Shown here: piece by piece, positions 36,078 to 44,549 of the stretch
Numbering within the stretch: position 1 is the first letter of the stretch
Layout: each line of letters begins with the position of its first letter
From: Terriglobia bacterium
Lineage (GTDB): Bacteria; Acidobacteriota; Terriglobia; Acidiferrales; UBA7541
Length of the DNA: 64,000 nt
Direction: 5' to 3'
Assembly (NCBI GenBank): GCA_020073485.1
Contig: JAIQFB010000002.1
Coordinates: forward strand, 164,505-228,504
Made by a program: the position numbers and the translations under genes
Notes under the pieces: generated by a model
What the model was told of the DNA's origin: nothing
Seen by the model: only the letters and a program-made list of their open reading frames with translations
Databases searched by the model: none

Positions 36078-36458
36078 ATGAAGGGTAGGACACTCGCTTT
36101 TCTGGCGGTTGCATTTTGTCTGCTCGTGGTTTCCGTCCCCATGTTCGCCCATCACGGCACGGCTGCGTACGACGTTTCGAAGACCTACACCGTGAAGGGA
36201 AAGGTGACCCGGCTGAACTTCATCAATCCCCATGTGCAGCTTTATTTCGACGTGACCGATGAGAAGGGCGGCGTGGAAAAGTGGCAGGCCGAATTGACCA
36301 GCCCGAATCATCTGATGCGTGCAGGATGGACCAAGGAAACCCTGAAGCCCGGCGACGATGTCACCGTCACCGGATATCGCACCAAGGACGGGACCAATTC
36401 GATCTGGATCTCGAAGATCATGCTTCGGGACGAGGAAATCAAGCTGGGAATGGAATGA
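36078..36458 (+). CDS. DUF6152 secreted protein, paralog 3
   Basis: 126 aa. The signal peptide (LAVAFCLLVVSVPMFA) is cut before HHGTAAYD. The conserved core is LNFINPHVQL, ELTSPNHL, AGWTKETLKPGDDVTV. ATG 36078 has GAGGAGG 6 nt upstream. Unlike paralogs 1 and 2 it lacks the partner gene and instead faces the multicopper oxidase group. That supports, but does not prove, a copper-related role. Confidence 0.87.
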   Translation: MKGRTLAFLAVAFCLLVVSVPMFAHHGTAAYDVSKTYTVKGKVTRLNFINPHVQLYFDVTDEKGGVEKWQAELTSPNHLMRAGWTKETLKPGDDVTVTGYRTKDGTNSIWISKIMLRDEEIKLGME

Positions 36459-36738
36459 CGATTCAGCACTGGCCGAGCGGGGCGGCGTCACCGCCCATTC
36501 TGCGCCGCCGACGGTAAGTGCGCTTCGTGCAGCGGCGATCTTTCTCCGTGAAGTGATGTTCTCGCAGTCCTCGGCCACGGGTCGGGGGCTGCGGGAACTT
36601 TTGTTTTTCTCGGGATGGTTTCAGCGTTTGCGGACAAGCTTACCACCGGCGAGTCGCCCTTGCGATTCGATCTCTTTTCCTGTTCAATACTCGTTCAACC
36701 TTACTCGTTCAACCTTTCTTATCGAGGGGAGACCATCC

Positions 36739-37626
36739 ATGCAGCCGGAGTCCTCAAGGGCCGCCAAAGAACCGCGCGTTTCCATCCTTCCGGCGCAGCG
36801 CGCGTTTGGGGCCGAAATTCGCGGCGTCGATCTGCGGGAGATTGATACTCAGGACTTTTCCGCGATCTACCGCGCCTGGCTGGACCACTCGGTTCTCCTT
36901 TTTCGCAGGCAGAATCTGACCGACGACGATCTCATCGCTTTCAGCAAACGATTCGGAGGCCTGGATTGGGCGCCGATCCAGGAGTCCGGGCGGCGGTTCG
37001 TCGAGGGACATCCGGAAATTTATGTGGTGTCAAACGTGATGAATAACGGCGAGCCGATCGGAAGCCTGGGCTCGGGCGAAGCCACCTGGCATACGGATAT
37101 GTCGTACCTTCAGGATCCTCCGAAAGCCAGCATTCTCTGCGCGCTGGAAGTTCCACCGTCCGGCGGCAACACGTATTTCTGCAACATGTATCAGGCTTAC
37201 GAATCCCTGCCCGAAGAATTGAAGCGGCGCGTCGACGGCCTGGCGTTGAAGCATGACGGAACCTTCAACAGCGGCGGGTACGTCCGCCAGGGCGTCACCC
37301 CGTCCGACGATCCGGTCACCTCTCCCGGCACATTTCATCCTCTCGTCTGCACGCATCCCGAAACCAGGCGCTGCATGCTGTACCTGGGGCGAAGGCGCAA
37401 CGCGTACATCGGCGGGCTTTCGCTGGCCGATTCCGAAGCGCTGCTGGATCAATTGTGGTCGTATGCCACGCGCGAGGATCTTGCCTGGCACAACCAGTGG
37501 CGTGTGGGCGACCTCGTCCTGTGGGACAACCAGTGCACCATGCACCGGCGCGACCCGTTCGACGCCGGCTCGCGGCGCGTCATGCACCGCACTCAAATCA
37601 AAGGAGAATCACGGCCGGTTGCGTGA
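36739..37626 (+). CDS. TauD/TfdA-family Fe(II)/2-oxoglutarate dioxygenase
   Basis: 295 aa. The start at ATG 36739 has GAGGGGA 8 nt upstream. The iron ligands are H118 and D120 in the motif WHTDMS, and the distal His is H269 in MHRRD. A conserved Arg further on (SRRVMHR) fits 2-oxoglutarate binding. This family hydroxylates taurine, aryloxyalkanoates, alkyl sulfates or related acids; the exact substrate is not predictable. It precedes the methyltransferase at 37809 on the same strand. A small GC-rich hairpin (37644-37666) lies between them. Confidence 0.9.
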   Translation: MQPESSRAAKEPRVSILPAQRAFGAEIRGVDLREIDTQDFSAIYRAWLDHSVLLFRRQNLTDDDLIAFSKRFGGLDWAPIQESGRRFVEGHPEIYVVSNVMNNGEPIGSLGSGEATWHTDMSYLQDPPKASILCALEVPPSGGNTYFCNMYQAYESLPEELKRRVDGLALKHDGTFNSGGYVRQGVTPSDDPVTSPGTFHPLVCTHPETRRCMLYLGRRRNAYIGGLSLADSEALLDQLWSYATREDLAWHNQWRVGDLVLWDNQCTMHRRDPFDAGSRRVMHRTQIKGESRPVA

Positions 37627-37808
37627 TTACGATTGATTTGTGCAGCACCGGCGTCTCGCCGGCGCTACGAAAAGCAGGAGCTTCGTGATAGATTCCGAAC
37701 TTCAATTCTTCCGGCAAGCATGGCAACGAAAACTGCCGGTCAGGCGGAGATCACGCCTGACACGATAAAGTACAAGGATGCGATTCCAACTCTAAACCCG
37801 AGGCGCAA

Positions 37809-38801
37809 ATGAGCGGACCCACTCCTGACAAAATCATGCAGATCATTACCGGCGGCTGGGCCACCAGCATTCTGGGCGCGGCCGCGCGGCACGGCATATT
37901 CAACGCACTGGAAGGAAACCCGGCGAGAACCGAGGAGGTCGCGAAAAGGACGGATATCTCGGTCCGCGGCGCGCAAGCCCTGCTCGATGGCCTGGCCGGA
38001 TTGGGCCTGCTCACTTTATCCGAAGGACGCTATCAGAATAGTCCCGAGGCTTCCCAATTTTTGGTGAAGGGCAAGCCCAGTTACCTCGGCGGCATGGCGG
38101 AAGTTTTCCTGGAAGATTTCTCCACCTGGCAACACATGCCTGATGCGGTGAAAACCGGAATGCCTGTCGCTTCCAATACAACGGACGTGGCCGACAATCC
38201 GTTCTGGCATATGCTGGTTCCGGCCATCGCCGCGCTTTCCTTTCCGGTCGCGCAAATGGCGGCGGAAAAGTTAGGCATCGCCAAAGCGGGCGCGGTGTCG
38301 TGGCTGGACGTCGGCGGCGGGTCCGGGGTCTGGTCGGCGGTTTGGCTCGGCACAAATAAACAAGCGACCGGGGTCCAACTGGATTGGCCTGGCGTCAACA
38401 AGATCAGCCGCGGATTCGTCGCCAACTTCGGCGTGGCCGACCGCTACCAGACCATCGATGGCGATTTCCACGTCGCCGACTTCGGCTCCGCGAAATACGA
38501 CTTCGCCGTGTACGCCCACATCGCCCACCAGGAAACGCCGGCGGACAATCTTGCGGTGTTCCGCAAATTCCGGAAAGCGATCAAGCCGGGCGGCAAACTC
38601 GTGGTCAACGACTTCGTCCTCGCCGACGACCGGACGGGACATCCCTTCGCCATGATGTTCGCCTCGCAGATGTTGGTGGCGACAAAAGGCGGCTTCACCT
38701 ACCGGCAGTCGGACTACCGCCAGTGGCTCGGCGAAGCGGGATTCCAGTCGGTGGAAATTGTGCCGACGCCGACTCCCTCGACACTCATCTTTGCAAGTTA
38801 G
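37809..38801 (+). CDS. SAM-dependent O-methyltransferase (acetylserotonin/caffeate OMT-like)
   Basis: 330 aa. Residues 10-90 form a winged-helix dimerisation domain (IMQIITGGWATSILGAAARH, then RGAQALLDGLAGLGLL). The catalytic domain has the SAM motif I WLDVGGGSGVW near residue 165, an acidic loop QLDWPGV, and GDFHVADFG. The general base His of plant-type OMTs may be in AHIAHQE. It could methylate a phenolic or polyketide hydroxyl. The ribosome site is weak (GAGG close to the ATG). Confidence 0.87.
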   Translation: MSGPTPDKIMQIITGGWATSILGAAARHGIFNALEGNPARTEEVAKRTDISVRGAQALLDGLAGLGLLTLSEGRYQNSPEASQFLVKGKPSYLGGMAEVFLEDFSTWQHMPDAVKTGMPVASNTTDVADNPFWHMLVPAIAALSFPVAQMAAEKLGIAKAGAVSWLDVGGGSGVWSAVWLGTNKQATGVQLDWPGVNKISRGFVANFGVADRYQTIDGDFHVADFGSAKYDFAVYAHIAHQETPADNLAVFRKFRKAIKPGGKLVVNDFVLADDRTGHPFAMMFASQMLVATKGGFTYRQSDYRQWLGEAGFQSVEIVPTPTPSTLIFAS

Positions 38802-39045
38802 TCCTTGGCGCCCCCCTTTCGAGGATTGGCAAGGGTGCAGTTGGTTCATTCCGGGTCTCGGCAAAATCCACAAGAACGCTGAAGATGAATCAAGAAGGAA
38901 GAGGAATAAGCAACGACGCAAGTAATCCAAACCTGCTCCGGCCCGCGACAGACTTTCCGGATTGCGGTCTGTGTCAAGACGACCAGTGCGGGATTAAATC
39001 TGCCCCACGCTGCTGGCGCCGCACAAGAGCCAGCGGAGGCTGCTC

Positions 39046-39618
39046 ATGCGTTCTTCCGCACCCGGCAAGCCTGCGGGTGACCCCGCACATTCGCACAGTA
39101 TCAAACTGCGGCTGCGCGACATCAATCAGCTCTTCAACTCGATGGACCCGTCCCCTTTCATCGAGAAAGATCTCGACAGCGACGCCGAGGAATTTATCGT
39201 GGGCTGGGCGCATGAACTTTCCCCGGATGCACCGGTGAGACTGCGCATCTACCTGGATCAATGGCCCGCGGAAGATCCCACTGAGATGATTCGTCAAGCC
39301 GTGCACAACTACTTCGCGCACCGTGCCAGCCTCACCGAAATGGAGTTTAGGCGCTTGATGAATCAGGGCCGGACCAGTCTGCTGATCGGCTCGGTGTTCC
39401 TGTCCGGCTGCTTGATCATTATCAGCACGCTGCTGTCCGGTAACGCAGCCACGTGGGCCGTCATGTTGCGTGAGAGTTTGACCATCGCCGGATGGGTCGC
39501 GATGTGGCGCCCGATGCAGATCTATCTCTACGATTGGTGGCCGCTTCGCCGAAGGGGCCGAGTCTATACGAAGTTGGCCCACATGCCGGTGGAAGTGATC
39601 CAGCACGGAAAGGGTTGA
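39046..39618 (+). CDS. Hypothetical membrane protein, two helices
   Basis: 190 aa. A soluble N-terminal domain (residues 15-110) with LRDINQLFNSMDPSPFIEKDLD and VRLRIYLD is followed by two membrane helices (LIGSVFLSGCLIIISTLL and LTIAGWVAMWRPMQIYLY). A basic C-terminal tail follows. I have seen this layout in acidobacterial and proteobacterial hypothetical proteins but know no function. It marks the switch to the lower-GC stress part and abuts a degraded dienelactone hydrolase gene on the opposite strand. Confidence 0.75.
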   Translation: MRSSAPGKPAGDPAHSHSIKLRLRDINQLFNSMDPSPFIEKDLDSDAEEFIVGWAHELSPDAPVRLRIYLDQWPAEDPTEMIRQAVHNYFAHRASLTEMEFRRLMNQGRTSLLIGSVFLSGCLIIISTLLSGNAATWAVMLRESLTIAGWVAMWRPMQIYLYDWWPLRRRGRVYTKLAHMPVEVIQHGKG

Positions 39619-39897
39619 CGTTTTGAAAATGTCTTCTGCGAAGACCACGTAGCCGAGCTTGGCGATCATCTCGGCATCTGCGAGGGTGCCAACCGAGAAG
39701 TCGGACCGGTCATGGATCATCAATACACTGGGGCGCCGACCTTGGACAGCGTCGTCAAAGAAGAGATAGCCGGACAGCGCCGTATTGCCTTGCTTATAGT
39801 CGATCTATTGGGTCTTCATAGCGGCTTGCGACGCGCCGGCCAGCAAGACCATGGCAGCGGCGGCCAAGACGAAAGACACGAGACGTGCGATCTTCAT
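39619..39897 (-). pseudogene. Degraded dienelactone hydrolase family gene (internal amber stop, 3' truncated)
   Basis: From ATG 39897, with GAGGAG before it, the frame reads a clean signal peptide (LVSFVLAAAAMVLLAGASQA), then AMKTQ and a TAG at 39805. Without any frame change it continues IDYKQGNTALSGYLFFDDA, RRPSVLMIHD and AKLGYVVFAEDIF, the usual start of secreted dienelactone hydrolases. The similarity then stops where the opposing gene ends. About 90 codons of a roughly 250-codon gene remain. No catalytic Cys/Ser or His is left. Confidence 0.75.
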
Positions 39898-40271
39898 TGG
39901 CTCCTCTGGAATACGTTTGCACAACCACTGAATTCTCGCATTTTGCCAGCGCACGGCAAGGTCCGCTTGTGGAAAGTGGGCTGGTTTGAATGTAACGGAC
40001 TCCACGGCCCCTAACCCGAACGTCCGAAAACATCGCTGCGAGCGCCGGCCAACAATGTGACCTCAGGGCCACATTTCGCCCCATTTATTGAGGCTTGGCC
40101 GTCGGAAGCTCGCGATTACGCCTGCTTTGATGGCAAATTCGTTGTGTCCGGGACAAGAGAAGCGTACGATGCGCGAGCTAGAGGACCAAATCGCAATGTC
40201 CGGCCAAGATATTCCCTGAAAACTGGGATTCTTGGCTTCCGTTCTGCTTGAAGCGAATTGTGAGGCTCGCG
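39898..40271. other. Divergent region with an imperfect palindrome (AATGTG ... CACATT)
   Basis: A 374-nt gap between the pseudogene and the protease gene. At 40054-40075 there is a 22-nt symmetric element, AATGTGACC ... GGGCCACATT, related to but longer-spaced than the GTGA-N6-TCAC sites. A second small inverted pair (ttgtgtccgggacaa) lies at 40142. Either could be an operator for the protease gene. Confidence 0.35.
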
Positions 40272-41408
40272 ATGGCACAGCCTGCATCTGGTTCCGGCAT
40301 TCCCCTCGGGCGAATCTTTGGCATCCCGATCTATGTGCATCCCAGCTGGTTCATCATCTTTGTGCTGATTACCCTCTCGCTGCGGATTCAGTTCGCTTCT
40401 CAACATCCCGATTGGACTCCGGCGCAGCACTGGACTCTTGGAATCATCACCAGTGTGCTTTTATTCGGGTCGGTGGTATTTCACGAGCTTTGCCACAGCA
40501 TGGTGGCGATGCGCTACCGCATTCGTGTCGAATCGATCACTCTGTTTGTATTCGGCGGCTTGGCGAAAATCCAGCACGAAGCGGAGAAGGCGGTACAGGA
40601 TTTCAATATCGCTATCGTTGGCCCGCTTTCCAGCTTGTTTCTTGCCGGCTGCTTCTGGTTGGTCGCGCATTCTTCCCCGGCCAATTCCATGTTGGCCGCC
40701 GCTTCGAAATGGCTTTGGGAGATCAATCTCACCCTTGCGCTGTTCAACCTTCTTCCTGGATTTCCGCTGGATGGCGGGCGCATCCTGCGGGGAATCGCAT
40801 GGGGGATCACTAAGGATTTCAGCCGAGCCACGCGCATCGCCTCCGATTCGGGGAAATTTTTCGCCTACATTCTAATCTTTCTTGGAATTTGGCAGGCGCT
40901 GAACGGCAATTGGGTGGGCGGCCTGTGGATAGCCTTCATCGGATGGTTCCTGTTGAGCGCGGCTCAAGAAAGCTACGCTCAAGTGGCCATCCGCAATACA
41001 CTTACCGGAGTGCGTGCTGAGGACATCATGACTACCGACGTGCCCACGGTTTCGCGCGACATTCCGCTTGAGGAATATATCCACGAAGTGTTGCGGACAG
41101 GCCGCCGTTGCCACGTCGTCACCGCTGGCGGGAACCCCGTCGGCCTCATAACGCTTCACGGCGTCCGCTCGGTGCCACGCGAGAACTGGAGCAACACGTC
41201 CATTCAGGCCGTCATGTTACCGCTCGATCGCATCCACAGCGCCTCGCCCGACGAGCCCATTGCCGGTGTTCTCGATCGCATGCAGAAGGCGGACATCAAC
41301 CAGATGCCTGTCGCCTCCGAAGGGCACATCGTCGGGATGATCACGCGCGACACGATCCTTCGCTTTCTCCAGACCCGGCTCCAATTAGGCCGCTTTGCCG
41401 CACAATAG
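40272..41408 (+). CDS. M50 site-2-type intramembrane metalloprotease with CBS pair
   Basis: 378 aa. The zinc site HELCH is at residues 71-75 inside a membrane helix (LLFGSVVFHELCHSMVAM), and the distal ligand motif LLPGFPLDGGR is near 160. About six membrane segments are followed by a cytosolic pair of CBS domains (AEDIMTTDVPTVSRDIPLEE to GMITRDTILRFL). CBS domains bind adenine nucleotides, so proteolysis may respond to energy state (family knowledge). The GTGAGG before ATG 40272 favours this start over TTG 40248. Targets are probably membrane-bound anti-sigma factors or transcription regulators, none adjacent. Confidence 0.92.
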   Translation: MAQPASGSGIPLGRIFGIPIYVHPSWFIIFVLITLSLRIQFASQHPDWTPAQHWTLGIITSVLLFGSVVFHELCHSMVAMRYRIRVESITLFVFGGLAKIQHEAEKAVQDFNIAIVGPLSSLFLAGCFWLVAHSSPANSMLAAASKWLWEINLTLALFNLLPGFPLDGGRILRGIAWGITKDFSRATRIASDSGKFFAYILIFLGIWQALNGNWVGGLWIAFIGWFLLSAAQESYAQVAIRNTLTGVRAEDIMTTDVPTVSRDIPLEEYIHEVLRTGRRCHVVTAGGNPVGLITLHGVRSVPRENWSNTSIQAVMLPLDRIHSASPDEPIAGVLDRMQKADINQMPVASEGHIVGMITRDTILRFLQTRLQLGRFAAQ

Positions 41409-42088
41409 CACCACCTGCACCATGGCGGACACGTTCTTGCCCCACACCGAGCGGCAAGTCGCCTCTGATAAGTTGGCTTGTCGGAATGTGGGTTTCTGCG
41501 TCACAACGAGGTTCCGGGCCGCATTCCGACAATCTCATTTCTCAGGCCCAATCTGGAGTAGGTGGGCCAGCACCAATACTGCGCGTCGAAGCGAGTGCCT
41601 CGCTGGATTATGGTTAGTACCCTGAGCAAGTTCGGCACCATGTTGGATGAATCACATAAATAGGTGATCCAATTCATAGTATTCGAGAATGATCCGTCGT
41701 ATTGGTTCAGCCATGAAGCACAGCCCCACATGCTCGACAAGTGCTGGCTGGCCCTCCGTAGGTCCGGTTTTGGTTCTTCTGTTGGTTGCGCTTGCGGTTC
41801 AGTCAGTGTCCGCTTTGCCACAGTCAAAGGCGCTGGATCGGACACGGGTAATTACACTGACAGTCCGCACGCCGTCCCGAATCCATAAGCATGCGCTGAA
41901 GCCCAGCCCCCCTGCGTAGAGATTACTCGCTACGCTCGGAATAACAATGTTGGGGCTTTCTTGTGAGCCCTGCTCGAAATGAAAGTTGAGAGAAATGGCA
42001 CAGACCTCAGTTTGTCCGGGGTTGCGCGCGCGGGAACGTGCCGCCGATCATCCCGAAACAACGTCAGCCTGCTCATCACGCCTTCCGG
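41409..42088. other. Intergenic region, no confident gene
   Basis: 680 nt. A plus-strand ORF from 41713 (about 68 codons) has a hydrophobic segment (VLVLLLVALAVQSVSA) but no ribosome site and no homology I recognise. A minus ORF at 41501-41845 looks non-coding. Around 41925-41955 there is a fragment resembling the dispersed repeat with ctcggaat at 9028. Probably decayed DNA. Confidence 0.4.
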
Positions 42089-42892
42089 TCAATGCCGTTG
42101 CTCGGGCGCTTTCCGATTTTGCTCCACATACTCGATCAGCACGAACAAAGAGGGAACATCCATTGCCAGAGTCAGGTGCGAACCGGCTTTTGTCGCCTCG
42201 CGAAATTCGAGCCGGCAATTGATGTCCCGCGGAGCGGATTTGTTACCTGGTGTGGCGTTTGGGTGGCTGAGAGAACTTAATTGTCTGCGCGCGATGCTGA
42301 AATTGTGGGAGGCATCGTCTTTTTCGCGAAAGTCGAACGAGTCTAAACCGAGTGTCAGATCAGCGATATGGTATTTGCCCGAGCTGTGACGGTGTTTGAC
42401 TGTGATTGTTGTTGCTGTGACGAGCGCCGGAAGAGAAGGCCCGTTGCTCTGAACCCAACCGGAGAGTTCTCTCAGAAAATCTGAATCAGATAAAACGAGG
42501 ATTTGTTTCACTACTCCCCGAGCGTCAAATTCCACCATCAGATTATTCGGTCTCCAGTTTTCCTGAGTTCCGGGCATACCGTAGACTGGAGGCGGGGCCC
42601 AGCCCCAAACCCAATCCACCGAAAAAGCTGACCACCGGCCGACAAACAGGTCTTCTTCCTGAATGCCCGTATTAATCCAATCTAGTTTTTCAAAGACTTC
42701 CTCTCGCCTTGTAGAGCCCACTTGAAGGAATGAGAGGTCAATCTTCTCCCGAGTCTCCGATACCCCACTGACTTGCTTACGAATGGGCGCGCAGCTCAGA
42801 CAGGCCGCGCATATAGCAACGCAGAATCCCAGCCGAACAATTCCCCCTTGGCAGGAGCGTGGAGAATCGTGTTCGAGGGTGCGTGGTAACAT
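42089..42892 (-). CDS. Putative lipoprotein with BamE/SmpA-like segment
   Basis: About 267 aa from ATG 42892. A hydrophobic Cys-rich leader (LGFCVAICAACLSCAPIRKQ) fits a lipoprotein signal with acylation at LSC or AAC. It is followed by IDLSFLQVGSTRREEVFEKLDWI, the short G-x-T-R-x-E-V motif typical of BamE/OmlA-like domains. The remainder (WGWAPPPVYG and following) is unassigned. It may be an outer-membrane assembly or surface lipoprotein; no partner genes are adjacent. The ribosome site is weak, and a start at 42949 is possible. Confidence 0.65.
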   Translation of the reverse strand: MLPRTLEHDSPRSCQGGIVRLGFCVAICAACLSCAPIRKQVSGVSETREKIDLSFLQVGSTRREEVFEKLDWINTGIQEEDLFVGRWSAFSVDWVWGWAPPPVYGMPGTQENWRPNNLMVEFDARGVVKQILVLSDSDFLRELSGWVQSNGPSLPALVTATTITVKHRHSSGKYHIADLTLGLDSFDFREKDDASHNFSIARRQLSSLSHPNATPGNKSAPRDINCRLEFREATKAGSHLTLAMDVPSLFVLIEYVEQNRKAPEQRH

Positions 42893-43027
42893 GAGTCGTT
42901 CTCTCTGGCAACGTATTTCAATTGCTGGGCCGTATTCAGTAAGTCGCATCTGGGAAAGACCAGGAGCGTGACGACACCAAAGAGTTTATCCTCGAATGAT
43001 GAAGGTCAAGGGCGCGCACAACCCTAT

Positions 43028-44248
43028 TCAGTGGGCTCCGTGACTTCTCAGGAAGTCGGCTATGCCAGTCTGTTTGTTCTGGGCGGCAATTGTCAGCGCT
43101 GTTTCCCCTTTCTTATTGCGGGCGTTGAGATCGGCGCCGTGCTCGACAAGCAACTGAACCATCTTCTGATCGCCTTTCCGGGCGACGTAGTGCAGCGGTG
43201 TGTTTCCGGACTTGTCCGGCAGGTTGATGTCCGCCCGTGCGGTTGCGAGCGACGCGACAACGTCCGGCTGGGCTAGTACCGCGGCGAGACACAGAGGCGT
43301 CTGGCCGCTTTCGTTTTGATCGTTGATATCGGCCCCGTGAGCGATGAGAAACTGGACGACGTCGGGGTGACCAGTGGCTGCGGCAATATGCAGCGGTGTA
43401 AGCCCCCCCTCGCCTCGAGCGTTAATCTTCGCCCCATGAGCGACGAGGAATTCGGCGACATCTAGTTTGCCGTCGTTGGCGGCAGTATGGAGCGGTGTGG
43501 TCCCATCCATCACACGGGCATTGATATCGGCTCCGTGGGCCACAAGAAATTCCGCGACGGCTAAGCGGCCCTCCCCGCCAACCATGTGCAGCGGGGTCAC
43601 GCCGCCCCGATCGCGCACCTTCACGTCAGCGCCGTGAGCGACCAGGAACTTCACTACCTCCAAGTGACCGCCATTGGCGGCCGTGTGGAGAGAAGTGACT
43701 CCCATAGGATTTTGCGCAGCGATTTTTGCGCCTCGGCCGATAAGATATTCCACGATATCGAGTTCCCCGAGGAATGCAGCGATGTGCAGCGCCGTGCCCC
43801 AACCTTCGTACTGTGCCGCGATATCTTCGCTTGGTCCTTTCGGCGCGTCCTTGAAGTGTTCCGTTAGACAGCTAATCAGGGGCTGCCCGCCGCGGCCGGT
43901 GCAGGTGTAAGTCCATACGACTTTCTTCGTCTTGGTTTCGCGAACAGCCAATGCGCTGGTGATGTCAACGGGCAAGTTGCCGCTGAAGGCACGGGCCACA
44001 TCCTTTGTGTTTGCCGGCGACGTACACGTGATTTCGTAGGCTGCGTCCGCTTCGTTATCCGCCAACCGGATGGGCATAGTCTCCTTGCGGAGCTCTGTTT
44101 CCAGCATCGTGTAGAAGTTCTCGCTCAACTGGTGTTCGCTCTCCTCTGCCTGCGTAACCCGGTTGAGAAATACGGTTGTTCCGGAGGGAACCTGAGCGGC
44201 GCACAGCGGGCTTGAAATCAAAATGGCGGCCAGAAGTTTTTTCCACAT
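43028..44248 (-). CDS. Secreted ankyrin-repeat protein
   Basis: 406 aa. A signal peptide (LLAAILISSPLCAAQ), then an N-terminal domain of about 110 residues with a Cys pair (YEITCTSP, YTCTGRGG). Eight ankyrin repeats follow from about residue 148 to the end, for example GVTSLHTAANGGHLEVVKFL and GLTPLHIAAATGHPDVVQFL. The N-terminal domain resembles a periplasmic lipoprotein-type fold of unknown role. Ankyrin repeats bind proteins; periplasmic ones are often linked to stress tolerance or catalase function, but no such partner is here. A CRP/FNR-like palindrome lies about 100 nt upstream (44350). Confidence 0.88.
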   Translation of the reverse strand: MWKKLLAAILISSPLCAAQVPSGTTVFLNRVTQAEESEHQLSENFYTMLETELRKETMPIRLADNEADAAYEITCTSPANTKDVARAFSGNLPVDITSALAVRETKTKKVVWTYTCTGRGGQPLISCLTEHFKDAPKGPSEDIAAQYEGWGTALHIAAFLGELDIVEYLIGRGAKIAAQNPMGVTSLHTAANGGHLEVVKFLVAHGADVKVRDRGGVTPLHMVGGEGRLAVAEFLVAHGADINARVMDGTTPLHTAANDGKLDVAEFLVAHGAKINARGEGGLTPLHIAAATGHPDVVQFLIAHGADINDQNESGQTPLCLAAVLAQPDVVASLATARADINLPDKSGNTPLHYVARKGDQKMVQLLVEHGADLNARNKKGETALTIAAQNKQTGIADFLRSHGAH

Positions 44249-44349
44249 CGCGAAGATCCTCCTTCAATGCGTAAATGTGGATTCTCTCTATGTTCTCGCA
44301 TTGGCAATCCGGACATGCCACATCTATGGGCGCTTCGAGCGCGAACTAC

Positions 44350-44365
44350 GGTGATGTAGGTCACT
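44350..44365. promoter_or_regulatory. CRP/FNR-type palindrome GGTGATGTAGGTCACT
   Basis: It has the form GTGA-N6-TCAC. It lies 101 nt upstream of the ankyrin gene (minus strand) and 184 nt upstream of the DUF4105 gene (plus strand). Confidence 0.5.
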
Positions 44366-44549
44366 CAGTAATGTGAGTTCAAGCATTAGGGGCGTGATTT
44401 GGATTGGATGTCAAAACTCGATGTGATCATCCGTATCTCAACAATCACTTCGATTCCTTAGTCGTGAAACATGGTAGTGTTATCATCCATTCGCGTGATG
44501 CAATCTGGAGGCGGCCCCGCGAAGCAGCGCTACCCGCCAGAAATGCAAG

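Noticed and set aside
38885..39110. Cys-rich frame (CGLCQDDQCG and following) between the methyltransferase and the membrane protein gene
   Set aside because: It looked like a zinc protein start, but it overlaps the 39046 gene in another frame, has no ribosome site, and soon loses coding character.
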